A stretch of DNA of 64,000 nt, from NCBI RefSeq assembly GCF_015694465.1, contig NZ_JADQDO010000003.1, positions 62,001 through 126,000 of the forward strand, in the 5' to 3' direction. This document shows, in pieces, positions 46,618 to 56,118 of this stretch; positions within the stretch are counted from its first letter, which is position 1; every line of letters starts with the position of its first letter. The position numbers and the translations under genes were made by a program. The notes below the pieces were generated by a model. It did no database searches, was not told the DNA's origin, and worked only from the letters and a program-made list of their open reading frames with translations. This DNA is from Microvirga alba. Lineage in GTDB: Bacteria; Pseudomonadota; Alphaproteobacteria; Rhizobiales; Beijerinckiaceae.

Positions 46618-46821
46618 TCAGGGCAGGTCTGTAAACAAAGGCTCGCGCGTGGGCCGGTCGATGCGCCACCACGCTTCCATCCGACTCGGAACCTCCCTGC
46701 GGGCTCCAATGTCGCGCAAGAGATAATCGCTCAAACTCGCTGGATCTAGCATCCCTGTTTCGCGCCGACCGACCCTTTCGCGGACAATGCGGAAGACCTC
46801 CCGAACATAACCTTTCCTCAT
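46618..46821 (-). CDS. DUF1127-like small protein
   Basis: 67 residues from ATG 46821 (MRKGYVREVFRIVRERVGRR). A longer upstream frame is not preferred because the conserved part begins here. LSDYLLRDIGARREVPSR resembles the DUF1127 motif, in which a short helix carries an RDIG core. DUF1127 proteins in Alphaproteobacteria are small, often stress- or phosphate-responsive, and bind RNA in studied cases. The gene is divergent from a GcvA-type LysR gene, a frequent regulator/target layout. Confidence 0.72.
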   Translation of the reverse strand: MRKGYVREVFRIVRERVGRRETGMLDPASLSDYLLRDIGARREVPSRMEAWWRIDRPTREPLFTDLP

Positions 46822-46916
46822 GACAGCCCTTTCTTGCACCGGGGAAAATGCCAAGTTAGGCTGGTGATGGAGAGGGTGGCGAATGGTCATTCCTCACCTG
46901 CGCATGAGCGCTTTTC

Positions 46917-47918
46917 ATGAGGATCATCTTGACTGACCGCCCCTCGTTTCTTCCGCCGCTCCAATGGCTGCGAACTTTCGAGGCGGTGGCGCGTCATCTC
47001 AGTTTCACCCAAGCGGCGGCAGAACTCGCGGTCACTCAAAGCGCAGTCAGCCATCAGGTGCGGCAGCTGGAGGAACAGCTCGGATGCCGGTTGTTTCGGC
47101 GCAAAAATCCCGGCATCGAACTGACCGACGAGGGACAACTCCTTCTCACCGGCCTCGCAGATGGCCTCGAGCGCATGCGCACCGCGGTGCAGCGGGTCAG
47201 GACGCGCGGTCAGGTTGGCACTCTGACGGTCGCGGCCCCATCATCCTTCGCGGCTTGGTGGCTCGTCCCACGTCTTGGCCGTTTCGCGACGCGTCACCCC
47301 CGGATCGAGGTTCGGATCGCTGCCATGGAGGAATTGCCGGATTTCGTACGCGACGGCGTCGACCTCGCCATCGCGGCTCAACCGCCTTCCCAGGCAATGC
47401 TCACGGCCACCAGCATGCCCCTGGTCCGCGAAGAGGTATTTCCCGTATGCAGTCCGGCCCTACTCAACGCAGATGGAGGTTTTCAGGTCGAAGATCTGAA
47501 GCGCCACGCCCTCCTGCGAGAGGATGGCTATCCCCGTTCCGGCCTTCATCCATTGCGGCCAGAGCTTGATTGGAACGTCTGGCTCGAACATCTCGGCCTT
47601 ACAGGGGTAGAGCCATACGGCCCCCAGTTCAGCCATTTCGGCCTGGCGCTTCGGGCCGCGATCGACGGGGCCGGTCTCGTGCTTGGACGCTCCCCGATGG
47701 TCGATGCGGAGCTCGCCGCCGGTCGACTGGTCCGACCTTTCGGCGACATCAAGATGCTGGCGTCAAAGACATATGTCGCGCTCTGGCCCAAGACGATCGC
47801 GAACGATGCCCGAGTGGTCGCGATGCGCGAATTTCTTCTCGATGAGTCCTGCGGCTGTGAGTTGGCGGCGGGTCCTTGCGGCATTCCCCCCTCGGACCGC
47901 GAGCATGCAGGGGGCTAG
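46917..47918 (+). CDS. LysR-family transcriptional regulator (GcvA-like)
   Basis: 333 residues. The N-terminal winged helix-turn-helix is SFLPPLQWLRTFEAVARHLS through VTQSAVSHQVRQLEEQLGCR and RRKNPGIELTDEGQ. An effector-binding domain follows with LTVAAPSSFAAWWLVPRLGR and ARPFD-like FGDIKMLASKTYV. The sequence is closest in pattern to the GcvA subgroup. It is divergent from the DUF1127-like gene with 95 bp between starts, so it may regulate that gene and itself. The effector is unknown; the C-terminus has extra Cys-rich residues (ESCGCELAAGPCG). Confidence 0.88.
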   Translation: MRIILTDRPSFLPPLQWLRTFEAVARHLSFTQAAAELAVTQSAVSHQVRQLEEQLGCRLFRRKNPGIELTDEGQLLLTGLADGLERMRTAVQRVRTRGQVGTLTVAAPSSFAAWWLVPRLGRFATRHPRIEVRIAAMEELPDFVRDGVDLAIAAQPPSQAMLTATSMPLVREEVFPVCSPALLNADGGFQVEDLKRHALLREDGYPRSGLHPLRPELDWNVWLEHLGLTGVEPYGPQFSHFGLALRAAIDGAGLVLGRSPMVDAELAAGRLVRPFGDIKMLASKTYVALWPKTIANDARVVAMREFLLDESCGCELAAGPCGIPPSDREHAGG

Positions 47919-48018
47919 TTGCGTTCCATGGTGGGGCTAAATGATCCGCCGATCCACGGCGTTTGTGGACGGCGCTCCTTGGATGCGTCGTCCACCTTTG
48001 GGCGAACCCGAGCGCGGT

Positions 48019-48444
48019 TTAGGCGCGCACCACCAATACCGAGCACTTGGCGTGGCGCACGATGGTCGAGGCATTGGAGCCGAGCAGGAAGGTCGCCATG
48101 GTCGGCCGGTGGGAGCCGATGACGATGAGATCGGCACCGGTCTTTTCGGCTTCGTCCAGCACTTCGTTGTAAACCGAACCGAGCCGCACCACGGCGGAAA
48201 CCCGCTCGGCAGGCAAATCCACGCTCGCGGCGAGATCGGCGAGCTTCTTCTCGGACACGCTCTGCTCCTCCTCGTCGAAGGTCGGCGGCATGAATTCCAT
48301 GTAGGTGACCGGAACGATGGAGCGGACATAGATCAGGCGGAGAGTGCCTTCCGCGCCCTGCGCGAGTTCCACCGCCTTGGCGATAGCGGGTTTCGAGGCG
48401 TCGATTTCGCCGAGATCAACGGGAACCAGGATCGTCTTGAACAT
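48019..48444 (-). CDS. Universal stress protein (UspA family)
   Basis: 141 residues, single USP domain. FKTILVPVDLGEID at the N-terminus, VRLGSVYNEVLDEAEKTGADLIVIGSH, and the ATP-binding C-terminal pattern GSHRPTMATFLLGSNASTIVRHA followed by CSVLVVRA. It probably binds ATP and acts in stress survival. It is convergent with the LysR gene and co-directional with the ferredoxin gene, starting 14 bp after the ferredoxin stop. The two probably form an operon. Confidence 0.93.
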   Translation of the reverse strand: MFKTILVPVDLGEIDASKPAIAKAVELAQGAEGTLRLIYVRSIVPVTYMEFMPPTFDEEEQSVSEKKLADLAASVDLPAERVSAVVRLGSVYNEVLDEAEKTGADLIVIGSHRPTMATFLLGSNASTIVRHAKCSVLVVRA

Positions 48445-48458
48445 GAAAATCTCCCAGA

Positions 48459-48779
48459 TCAGCCTTGCCGCGTGGGGGTGTGGACGACGAGGCCATCGAG
48501 CTCTGGCCTAACACGGATCTGGCATGACAGTCGCGAATTCGGACGGACGTCGAACGCAAAGTCAAGCATGTCCTCCTCCATCGGTTGCGGCTGCCCCGTG
48601 ACCGCTTCCCATTCCTCAGCCACATAGACGTGGCAGGTTGCGCAGGAACATGCGCCGCCGCATTCCGCTTCGATCCCTGGAACTCCGTTCCGAATGGCGG
48701 TCTCCATAACCGTCGAACCTTCCTCGGCTTCGACGGTGCGGGACGTGCCCTCGGAATCGATGAATGTAATGTTGATCAT
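48459..48779 (-). CDS. 2Fe-2S ferredoxin
   Basis: 106 residues, adrenodoxin-like type. The cluster cysteines are C40, C46 and C49 in ECGGACSCATC plus one in SRLSCQIRV (about residue 86); C44 is an extra cysteine. The C-terminus DGLVVHTPTRQG is typical. It transfers electrons to cytochromes P450 or to Fe-S assembly; no redox partner is adjacent. ATG 48779 has AGAGG upstream. It is followed on the same strand by the UspA gene. Confidence 0.94.
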   Translation of the reverse strand: MINITFIDSEGTSRTVEAEEGSTVMETAIRNGVPGIEAECGGACSCATCHVYVAEEWEAVTGQPQPMEEDMLDFAFDVRPNSRLSCQIRVRPELDGLVVHTPTRQG

Positions 48780-49095
48780 TGCGGACCTCTGGCTATCAGC
48801 GCATATTTAATTCAAGGCGCGCCGGAAAACGAGAGACAGTGCCGGATGGTTTGCCATCTTTGTGCCATATTTTGACCGGCACCCCTGGTTACCGAGCCGT
48901 TAACGACGTTCGCAAGTGACAGGGGATATTGGGTTTCAATCCCCCGGGCCCGTCGCTAAAATTGCTTGGTAAATAGTAGGTTTCCACCGGAAGCACCTTA
49001 ACGGGTACATCCGGGTCGGGCTGACGCCGCGCATTCACGTCATGGGGGCGAAATGTGATCGGCTTCACCCAGATCAGTGCGTCACGAGGCGGATC
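48780..49095. other. Upstream region of the giant polar protein gene
   Basis: 316 bp between the ferredoxin start and the giant gene. It has two single TTAAC half-sites (48900-48904 and 48998-49002), but they do not form the TTAA-N7-TTAA pattern. No other signal is recognised. Confidence 0.4.
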
Positions 49096-52000
49096 ATGGC
49101 GAGCGAAAAGAAAAAGATGAAAGACCCGGCTGAGGCGGCCTTGTCGGCGGTCGAGCAGGCGCTCAACCTCGATGAGACCATCGATGTTCCAATGGCGGAA
49201 GATCTGGATGCACTCGCGTCCCGAAACGGCTTGAAATTGCCGGATATCGAAGATCACGATTTCACCAGAGGGCCATTCGGCCTCGAGCCGGAGGCTCCAA
49301 TGAAGCGCGCGGAAAACCGCGACGGCAAGGCGGATGACGTCTCTCGTTCCGGTTTCCTCGCCCCTGACCGGGATGCCGTCGCCAACGACGACCGTCAGAA
49401 CGTCGGCGTGATGCTGCAAGCCCTTCAGGTCCGCCCCTCGCGCTTCGCCTACAACATGGCGACTCTGGCCTCCCTCCTCTGGCTTGGCGGCGCCGCCGCC
49501 CTGGTCTACTCGCAAGGTGTCAGCACGCCTGACCAATTGCTCGCGACCCTCTCCCCGGCGCAGTTGTCGATCGGAGCGGTCTTGCTGGTCGCGCCGATCA
49601 TTCTGTTCTTTATCGCCGCGATGCTGACCGTTCGCTCGCAGGAGATGAAGCTCGTCGCTCGCGCCGTCGGCGAAGTCGCTGTTCGCCTTGCTCAGCCGGA
49701 AAGTTTCTCGACCGACGCGGTTCTCTCCGTGTCGCAGGCGGTGCGCCGCGAAGTGGCGGCCGTCGGCGATGGCGTTGAGCGGGCTCTCGCCCGCGCCGGT
49801 GAGTTGGAAACCCTCGTTCGCAGCGAGATTTCCACCCTGGAGCGCGCCTATTCCGATAACGAGATCCGTATCCGTTCGCTCATCGACGAACTTGTCACCC
49901 AGCGCGAGTCCATCGTGACGAGCGCGGAGCGTGTGCGCGGCGCCATCACCGGGTCTCACCAGAACCTCACCCGCGACCTTGATGAAGCCGCCGAGCGTGT
50001 CGTCTCCGCCGTCGACGGCGCGGGCAACCGGGTCACGGGTTCGCTCGAGCAGCGCGGTGAGCAGATCACCCAGGCTCTCGGTCGGGCCGGCGAGCGGGTC
50101 GTCGAGGAAATGGCGAGCCGTGGCGTCGAACTCGTCGATCGCCTTTCGGGCACCAGCGAAGACATTAAGGCAGGCATCGCCGACGTCGGCACCACCATCA
50201 CGAGTGCCCTCGAGGGCAAGGCGCAGGACATCACCGGCGCATTCGAGCGCACCGGCGACCTTCTCACCCGCCACCTTCAGGACGGCGCAAGCCAAGTCAC
50301 GCGCACCCTCGCCGAGACCGGCCGAGGCGTCATCGATGCGCTGGCTCAGCAGGGCAACGACGTGCGCGAGGCTTTCGAGAGCACCGCGCACACTCTGGAA
50401 GAAAGCTTTGCGCTGCGCGGCAGCGAGATCACCGAGAAGCTTGCAGCGACCGGCAATGTCATCGCCGAGGACATTTCAGCCCGCACATCCGAAATGCGCG
50501 ACCAGATCGCGGCAGCGGGCTCGGCTGTCAGCGAAGAGATCGTGACGCGTGGCGGCCTCGTGCGCGAGCAGCTTTCCGCGACCGGCGCTTCGATCGTGCA
50601 GGAGCTGTCCACAAGCGGCAGCACATTGCGTACCGAGTTCTCGGAGACGGCAGGTTCTCTCATCGAAGAGCTCGCCAGCCGTGGCACCGCCCTGCGCGAG
50701 CAACTGGCCGCGACCGGCACTGAAGTCGTGGAAGAGATTGCTACGCACGGCGGCACGCTTCGCCAGCAACTGGCGACCACTGGCACCGAAATCGTCGGCG
50801 AGATCGTCTCGCGCGGCGGCACGCTGCGCGACCAACTCGCGAGCACGGGCACCGAAATCGTCAGCGAGATCGTCTCGCGCGGCGGCACACTGCGCGACCA
50901 GCTCGCCAGCACGGGCACCGAGGTCGTGGACGAGATCGTCGTGCGCGGCAATGAGTTCCGCGACCGCCTTGCGGCGACCGCGTCCGAGGTCACCCGCGAG
51001 ATCGCTCAGCGTGGCGGCGAAGTGCGCGAGCACCTCGAAGGCGCCGTCCGCTTGGCGGATGAGGCCATCGGCAACCGCGTCGAAGACCTTGCCAACCGTC
51101 TCGAGACCGCAAGCCAGCGCGTGAGCGAGTCCGTAACGGTCCAAGGCCAGGCCCTGGAGATCAGCCTCTCGCAGGCCGGCGACAAGATCACCTCCCTCAT
51201 GGGCGAGAAGGTGGAAGAGTTCCAGACCGCCTTCCAGACGCGCGGTCAGGAATTCTCCGAAACCCTCAGTCTCCATACGGATGAGGCGCATTCCCGTCTC
51301 GCCAATACCGGCAAGGACATCGTTCTCGCCATCGCGACGCAAGGGGCACGCGTCAACGAAGCTCTTACCCGCACGGCGGACAGCCTCGCGAACACGGTCG
51401 ACACCCGTGGCCGCGAGATGGAAGAAACCCTTGGCTCGCGCCTTGCGGCTTTCGAGGACGTCATGGGCCGTGGCGGCGAGGTCGCCGAGCGCATCTCCCG
51501 CGACGTGGGAAGCCTCACCGACACGATCGGCGGCCGCTTCGAGGAGATGGAGCGTCTTATCACCGTGCAGGGCCGCACGATGGCCGAAGCGTTCTCCGAG
51601 CGCGCCCGTGAAGCCACAAGCGCCATCGAGACTCAGCTCACCGCTCTCGAAGAGCACGCTGCTCGCCGTTCCACGGAGATCACGTCGAATTTCGACACCA
51701 TCGTGGATCGCGTCGACCAAACCCTCAGCGCCCGCTCGTCGGCCCTCAATGAGGCGCTCGTGGTGCGCACCGGCGAAATGGCCCGCGTCATGGCGGAAGG
51801 CGGGCGCGATGTCGCGCACGGTCTGCAGACTCGCGTTGACGAGATCACTCAGGCTCTCGACGCCAAGAGCGGCGTGATTGCCGAAACGCTGTCGTTCAAG
51901 GCCGACCTGATCAGCGAAACGCTGGGCGCGCGCGCCTTCGAGATCAACCAGACGCTCGGCAACCGCGCGGAAGAAATCGCGACGACCCTCGACCAGCGCG

Positions 52001-54021
52001 TCGCCCTCTTCGAGGATCGCGTCGTCAACCGCCTCGACAGTGTCGCGGAAACGATCGACCAGAAGGGTCACGCAGTGCTTGGCTCGCTCGGCAACCAGAT
52101 CGGCGAGATCCGCGGCATCTTCGACACGCAGGGCGCGTCCCTCGTGGCGAGCCTCAACGACAGCGGCGACGCCATCGGCCGCGAGGTCGCGGCCATCAGC
52201 GAGACGACTCTCCGCAGCCTCGAAGAGCGCAGCAACGCGGTCATCGATAGCCTGCAGAATCGCAGCAGCACGATGCTGTCGTCGCTCCAGGATCGCACGA
52301 TGGAGCTGACCTCGTCCTACATGCAGTCGACGGAGGCCATGCGCGCCGCCATCGACGACGGGACGGCGCGTTCGGTCGAAACCCTGGTGGAGACCAATGC
52401 CCGCCTGCGCAACGAGCTGACGGAAGTGCTCAGCCGCCTGCAGGACGCCAACGGCCTGCTCCAGCAGGTCTCGGCCAGCGCGAGCGGCAATCTCGGCGCC
52501 ATCGAGGATGGTCTTGCCGGACGTGTCCAGCAGATCGAAACCCTCCTGTCGGAAATCGCCTCCCAGACGGCCCGCGCGTCCGATCAGGTCGCGGATCAGG
52601 TCGATGCGCTGCGCGGCGTGTCCTCCGGCGCGATCCAGCAGGCCACCGAATTGGCCTACAGCCTGGAGGAGCGCGGCCGTGCGCTCACGGAGAGCACCCG
52701 CGAGCAGATGGTGACCCTCACCGACGCTGCCTCCGCCCTGGAGCGCGTCGAGGCCCGCATCAGCACGGCGCTCGGCGGCCGCCAGGACGCCCTCAACGAG
52801 CTTCTCGGCCGCATCAACGAGCGTTCGCAGGATCTCGAAACCGTCACCCGCACCTTCAGCGCGCTGGTGGAAGGCTCGCTGCAGAACGCCGAGAACAAGG
52901 CACGCCAGATCGGCACCGTCCTCGCGGATACGGCTCAGGCTACGACCCATGCCATCGGGGAGCAGTTCGAACGCATCCGCACCTCGACCGGCGCGGAAGG
53001 CGAGCGGACCGCCGCTGCACTCCGCACGGCCTACGAGCAGGCTGCGGCCGAGATGGCCGAGGCGCTCAACAACGCCACGGGCAAGTTCCGCGACACCATG
53101 GGCGAACTGCGCGGCATGACGGGCCAGATCCAGCGCGAGCTTGAGACCACCCGGGCGGAACTCCGCCGCGGTGTCGTCGAGCTGCCGCAGGAAACGCAGG
53201 AGACGACGGCCAATATGCGCCGCGTCGTCGCCGACCAGATCAAGGCTCTCAACGAGCTGTCTGCTCTGGTCTCCCGCTCCAACCGCGTGGTGGATGCTGC
53301 TCCGGCGGTTCAGCCGCGCCGCGTGAACGAGGCTCCGGTTGCAGCTGTCTCCGGTGTAGCAGTGGCTCCCGAGCCGCGCGTGATGGCTCCCGCTCCCGCT
53401 CTCGCTCCTGCCCCGGTCCAGACCGTGGCGCGCCAGGTCGAGCAGAAGGTTGCTCCGGCCCCCGCCCCCGTGGCGGCTCCGACTCCCGCTCCGGCCCCGG
53501 CTCCCGTTCGTCAGGTCCAGCCTGCGGCGGAACGCCCGGCTCCGCGCCGTGATGAAGCTCCGGTTCGTGAGGCCGGCGCGCGTGGCGGCTGGCTGTCGGA
53601 TCTTCTGAACCGCGCCTCGCGCGATGAGGAAGAAGAGCCGGCACGGACCGCGGGCCGCCCTGATCGCTCGCGGGTCAACAGCCTCGAATCCCTCGATTCG
53701 ATCTCTGTCGACATCGCCCGCATGATCGATCACGACGCCGCTGTCGAATTATGGGACCGCTACAAGCGCGGTGAGAGCAACGTATTCACCCGTCGCCTCT
53801 ACACCCTTCAGGGTCAGCAGACCTTCGAGGAGATCCGCCGCAAGTACCGCCGCGACGACGAGTTCAAGCAAACGGTCGACCGTTATGTGGAGGAGTTCGA
53901 GCGCCTGCTCGCCGAAGTCTCCCGCGACGACCGCGACTCGATGTTGACGAAGACGTACCTCACGTCGGAAACCGGCAAGGTCTACACGATGCTCGCCCAC
54001 GCCAGCGGCCGGTTCGACTGA
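49096..54021 (+). CDS. Giant apolipoprotein-like coiled-coil protein, GPR/RgsE-like (growth pole ring)
   Basis: 1641 residues from ATG 49096 (MASEKKKMKDPAEAALSAVE); the frame also opens 54 bp earlier. Layout: acidic N-terminus; two membrane helices (about 119-138 and 155-178); a very long helical region (about 200-1400) of 22-residue amphipathic repeats such as GGTLRDQLASTGTEIVSEIV; a Pro/Ala-rich linker (about 1401-1500); and a conserved C-terminal domain with SLDSISVDIARMIDHDAAVE, ELWDRYKRGESNVFTRRLY and FEEIRRKYRRDDEFKQTVDR. This matches the Rhizobiales polar-growth scaffolds GPR (Agrobacterium) and RgsE (Sinorhizobium), related to TipN. The role is to organise the growing pole. A strong terminator follows. 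Confidence 0.8.
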   Translation: MASEKKKMKDPAEAALSAVEQALNLDETIDVPMAEDLDALASRNGLKLPDIEDHDFTRGPFGLEPEAPMKRAENRDGKADDVSRSGFLAPDRDAVANDDRQNVGVMLQALQVRPSRFAYNMATLASLLWLGGAAALVYSQGVSTPDQLLATLSPAQLSIGAVLLVAPIILFFIAAMLTVRSQEMKLVARAVGEVAVRLAQPESFSTDAVLSVSQAVRREVAAVGDGVERALARAGELETLVRSEISTLERAYSDNEIRIRSLIDELVTQRESIVTSAERVRGAITGSHQNLTRDLDEAAERVVSAVDGAGNRVTGSLEQRGEQITQALGRAGERVVEEMASRGVELVDRLSGTSEDIKAGIADVGTTITSALEGKAQDITGAFERTGDLLTRHLQDGASQVTRTLAETGRGVIDALAQQGNDVREAFESTAHTLEESFALRGSEITEKLAATGNVIAEDISARTSEMRDQIAAAGSAVSEEIVTRGGLVREQLSATGASIVQELSTSGSTLRTEFSETAGSLIEELASRGTALREQLAATGTEVVEEIATHGGTLRQQLATTGTEIVGEIVSRGGTLRDQLASTGTEIVSEIVSRGGTLRDQLASTGTEVVDEIVVRGNEFRDRLAATASEVTREIAQRGGEVREHLEGAVRLADEAIGNRVEDLANRLETASQRVSESVTVQGQALEISLSQAGDKITSLMGEKVEEFQTAFQTRGQEFSETLSLHTDEAHSRLANTGKDIVLAIATQGARVNEALTRTADSLANTVDTRGREMEETLGSRLAAFEDVMGRGGEVAERISRDVGSLTDTIGGRFEEMERLITVQGRTMAEAFSERAREATSAIETQLTALEEHAARRSTEITSNFDTIVDRVDQTLSARSSALNEALVVRTGEMARVMAEGGRDVAHGLQTRVDEITQALDAKSGVIAETLSFKADLISETLGARAFEINQTLGNRAEEIATTLDQRVALFEDRVVNRLDSVAETIDQKGHAVLGSLGNQIGEIRGIFDTQGASLVASLNDSGDAIGREVAAISETTLRSLEERSNAVIDSLQNRSSTMLSSLQDRTMELTSSYMQSTEAMRAAIDDGTARSVETLVETNARLRNELTEVLSRLQDANGLLQQVSASASGNLGAIEDGLAGRVQQIETLLSEIASQTARASDQVADQVDALRGVSSGAIQQATELAYSLEERGRALTESTREQMVTLTDAASALERVEARISTALGGRQDALNELLGRINERSQDLETVTRTFSALVEGSLQNAENKARQIGTVLADTAQATTHAIGEQFERIRTSTGAEGERTAAALRTAYEQAAAEMAEALNNATGKFRDTMGELRGMTGQIQRELETTRAELRRGVVELPQETQETTANMRRVVADQIKALNELSALVSRSNRVVDAAPAVQPRRVNEAPVAAVSGVAVAPEPRVMAPAPALAPAPVQTVARQVEQKVAPAPAPVAAPTPAPAPAPVRQVQPAAERPAPRRDEAPVREAGARGGWLSDLLNRASRDEEEEPARTAGRPDRSRVNSLESLDSISVDIARMIDHDAAVELWDRYKRGESNVFTRRLYTLQGQQTFEEIRRKYRRDDEFKQTVDRYVEEFERLLAEVSRDDRDSMLTKTYLTSETGKVYTMLAHASGRFD

Positions 54022-54049
54022 ATCGGCCTGGCAAAGCCAAGTGGCACAT

Positions 54050-54086
54050 AAAAAAACGCGGCCTTGAGGGCCGCGTTTTTGTTTTG
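54050..54086 (+). terminator. Rho-independent terminator after the giant gene
   Basis: AAAAAAACGCGGCC, TTGAG loop, GGCCGCGTTTTTG. It may also serve the convergent lipoprotein gene. Confidence 0.87.
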
Positions 54087-54100
54087 GAATGTGCCGATCT

Positions 54101-54778
54101 CTAAACCGGTGGCGAGTTCGTCGCTTGGCTCACCTCGTCGCGCCGGGGAATGCTGGTTCCGCTGACCCATCGCACGATGTCGACCATCACGATCGACAGC
54201 GCCTCGTCGAGCGCTCTCACCGCATACCCGGCTTCGGCTGCTCCGGCAGGAATGCGGGCCCGGAAGATCCGGCCGTTGACGATGCGACCGTTGGGCTCGC
54301 TCACGAGCTTGACCGAGATCTCGACCACCGCCTCGTTCTGCGGCGTCGCGATCTCGAAACTGCGAAGCTCGGAGATGAGCTGAGCATCCGCGGCCGCGCC
54401 GCTCGAGGGTCTCGAGACATTGCGCAACTGCGAGGAATTTTCAAACGTGTTGATCAGGCGGGTCTGGATCAGCCGGGGAAGATTGTCGGACCACTGCCCT
54501 CCTCCGAGGAAGGAGATCGTGCCGTATGCGTCCTTTACGATGATCTGCTGTGCGGAGAGAACCTGCAGGGCGACCGGCTCGGCCACCTGAACCTGCACCC
54601 CGGGGTTTCCCCGGACCTTGGCGGTCGGGGCCGAGAGATCGAAGGTTGTCGGAGCCGGAGCCGAGGAGGAGCACGCCCCCGCAAGGCCGGCCACAAGCAG
54701 CGCGGGCGCGAGCCGCCCGAACCGCCGGATGCATTGGATGGGGGAGAGAAACACTGGCGATCCAGACATGATCATCAA
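54101..54778 (-). CDS. ABC-type transport auxiliary lipoprotein (PqiC/MlaB-partner type)
   Basis: 225 residues, lipoprotein signal with lipobox LAGAC (Cys about residue 36). The mature part has TFDLSAPTAKVRGNPGVQVQ and VQVAEPVALQVLSAQQIIVKD, as in the ABC-type transport auxiliary lipoprotein family of Mla-like and Pqi-like operons, where it likely bridges to the outer membrane. It is the last gene of the operon, 3 bp after the MlaD gene. A start at the next in-frame ATG (54769) is also possible. Confidence 0.86.
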   Translation of the reverse strand: MMIMSGSPVFLSPIQCIRRFGRLAPALLVAGLAGACSSSAPAPTTFDLSAPTAKVRGNPGVQVQVAEPVALQVLSAQQIIVKDAYGTISFLGGGQWSDNLPRLIQTRLINTFENSSQLRNVSRPSSGAAADAQLISELRSFEIATPQNEAVVEISVKLVSEPNGRIVNGRIFRARIPAGAAEAGYAVRALDEALSIVMVDIVRWVSGTSIPRRDEVSQATNSPPV

Positions 54779-54781
54779 GGA

Positions 54782-56110
54782 CTAACGGCGTCCATTGTAT
54801 TCGGGGATCGACGGACGGCCACCGAAAATGAACTGCTGTGGATTACGTTCGATGCTGCGTACCGCGCGACTGATGTCGCCAAGCGCCCTGCGTCCCTCGA
54901 CGGCGAGCGCCTCGTATTCGGGCAGACCCGTGTTGGCGAAGCGACCGACGCCGGCGAGGATACCCTCGGTGCGCTGGTTCAGATTGTCGGCGAGAACGCG
55001 CACCGACTTGGCTGCCTCGCGAATTTCGTCGAAGGCCCCCTTCCCCGCTTCACCCGAGGCCGAGCCAAGGAATTTCTCTGCGCCCGCCAGGACACTGTCG
55101 ATCCGGTCGGCGGACTTGTTGAGTTTTTCAGTGATCGAGCGGGCCTCGGTGATCGCCTTGTCCACGTCCGGGCTGCGCTGCCTCAAGGTCTGGGTGAACA
55201 CCTCTACACTGTCAACGGTGCGTCCGATCTTGGCCGGATCGATCGCCTTCGCGATATTGTTGATCTCTCCAAGCGCGGTATCGAGCTTCGGTGCGGATTC
55301 GTTCAAGCGTCCGACGAGGCTCGCGGCATCCCGCAGGGCATCGTGAATGGCCTGTTTGCTGTCGGCGAGCGACTGCGTGAAACTGTCGACGTTCTCCACG
55401 ATGCGCGCAACCCGCTGGCGGTCCACCGTGCGCACCACCTCGTCGAGATTGGTGGCGAGGGTTTCGAGCTTCTCTGCCAGGGGGCCAACCTTCTCGGCGG
55501 CCTGACCGACCTGCGCGAGGAAGCGGTCGATACCCTCGGCATTCTCGCCGAGGGCCTGCGAGAAGCGCTCGACGTTCTGGACGGTGCGGCTGATCGAGCC
55601 TTCGTTGTCGGCAACGACGCGCCCGACGCGTTCCAGCACGTCGTCCGCCCGCCGCGCGATGTTGCGGGCGGTCTCGATAAGATCCTGGAAATCGGACCTG
55701 TCGGCGAAGATCGTCGGCAGAGGCTGTCCCGGCCCAGCCACGAGGGGCGGCGCGCTGGGCTCACCACCGGAAAGCGCGATCGTCGCCACGCCGGTCAGGC
55801 CCTGGTATTCGAGACGCGCGCGCGTGTCGGAACGAACGGGGGTGTTCCTGTCGACCTGAACGACGGCGACAACCCGGCGGGGGTCTTCCGGGAGAAGGTT
55901 GATCTCCGTCACCTCGCCCACGCGAAGGCCGTTGAAGGATACGGTCGACCCCTTGGACAGGCCGGAAACCGAGCCAGAGAACACAATGCGGACGGCTTGC
56001 CGGGTCTGGCCGCGTTCGCCACCGGAAAACCAATAGACGAAGCCGAATCCCGCCGCGATCACCGCCAGGGTGAACAAGCCGATCAGGGCGTAATTTGCAC
56101 GCGTTTCCAT
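54782..56110 (-). CDS. mlaD: MCE-family substrate-binding protein (MlaD-like)
   Basis: 442 residues from ATG 56110 (METRANYALIGLFTLAVIAA). An N-terminal membrane anchor is followed by the MCE domain with FSGSVSGLSKGSTVSFNGLR and VGEVTEINLLPEDPRRVVAV, and then by a long helical C-terminal region (about residues 150-430). In the Mla pathway the MCE protein forms a hexameric ring on the periplasmic face that shuttles phospholipids between the membranes. The C-terminal helices are longer than in E. coli MlaD, as is common in Alphaproteobacteria. Confidence 0.92.
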   Translation of the reverse strand: METRANYALIGLFTLAVIAAGFGFVYWFSGGERGQTRQAVRIVFSGSVSGLSKGSTVSFNGLRVGEVTEINLLPEDPRRVVAVVQVDRNTPVRSDTRARLEYQGLTGVATIALSGGEPSAPPLVAGPGQPLPTIFADRSDFQDLIETARNIARRADDVLERVGRVVADNEGSISRTVQNVERFSQALGENAEGIDRFLAQVGQAAEKVGPLAEKLETLATNLDEVVRTVDRQRVARIVENVDSFTQSLADSKQAIHDALRDAASLVGRLNESAPKLDTALGEINNIAKAIDPAKIGRTVDSVEVFTQTLRQRSPDVDKAITEARSITEKLNKSADRIDSVLAGAEKFLGSASGEAGKGAFDEIREAAKSVRVLADNLNQRTEGILAGVGRFANTGLPEYEALAVEGRRALGDISRAVRSIERNPQQFIFGGRPSIPEYNGRR

Positions 56111-56118
56111 CACAAACC

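Noticed and set aside
50748..50945. CRISPR-like or satellite repeat
   Set aside because: The 66-bp periodicity is in frame and encodes 22-residue amphipathic units of the giant protein.
50476..53733. 1085-residue open frame antisense to the giant gene
   Set aside because: Repeat-rich antisense shadow; no start signal and no domain, while the sense gene is well supported.
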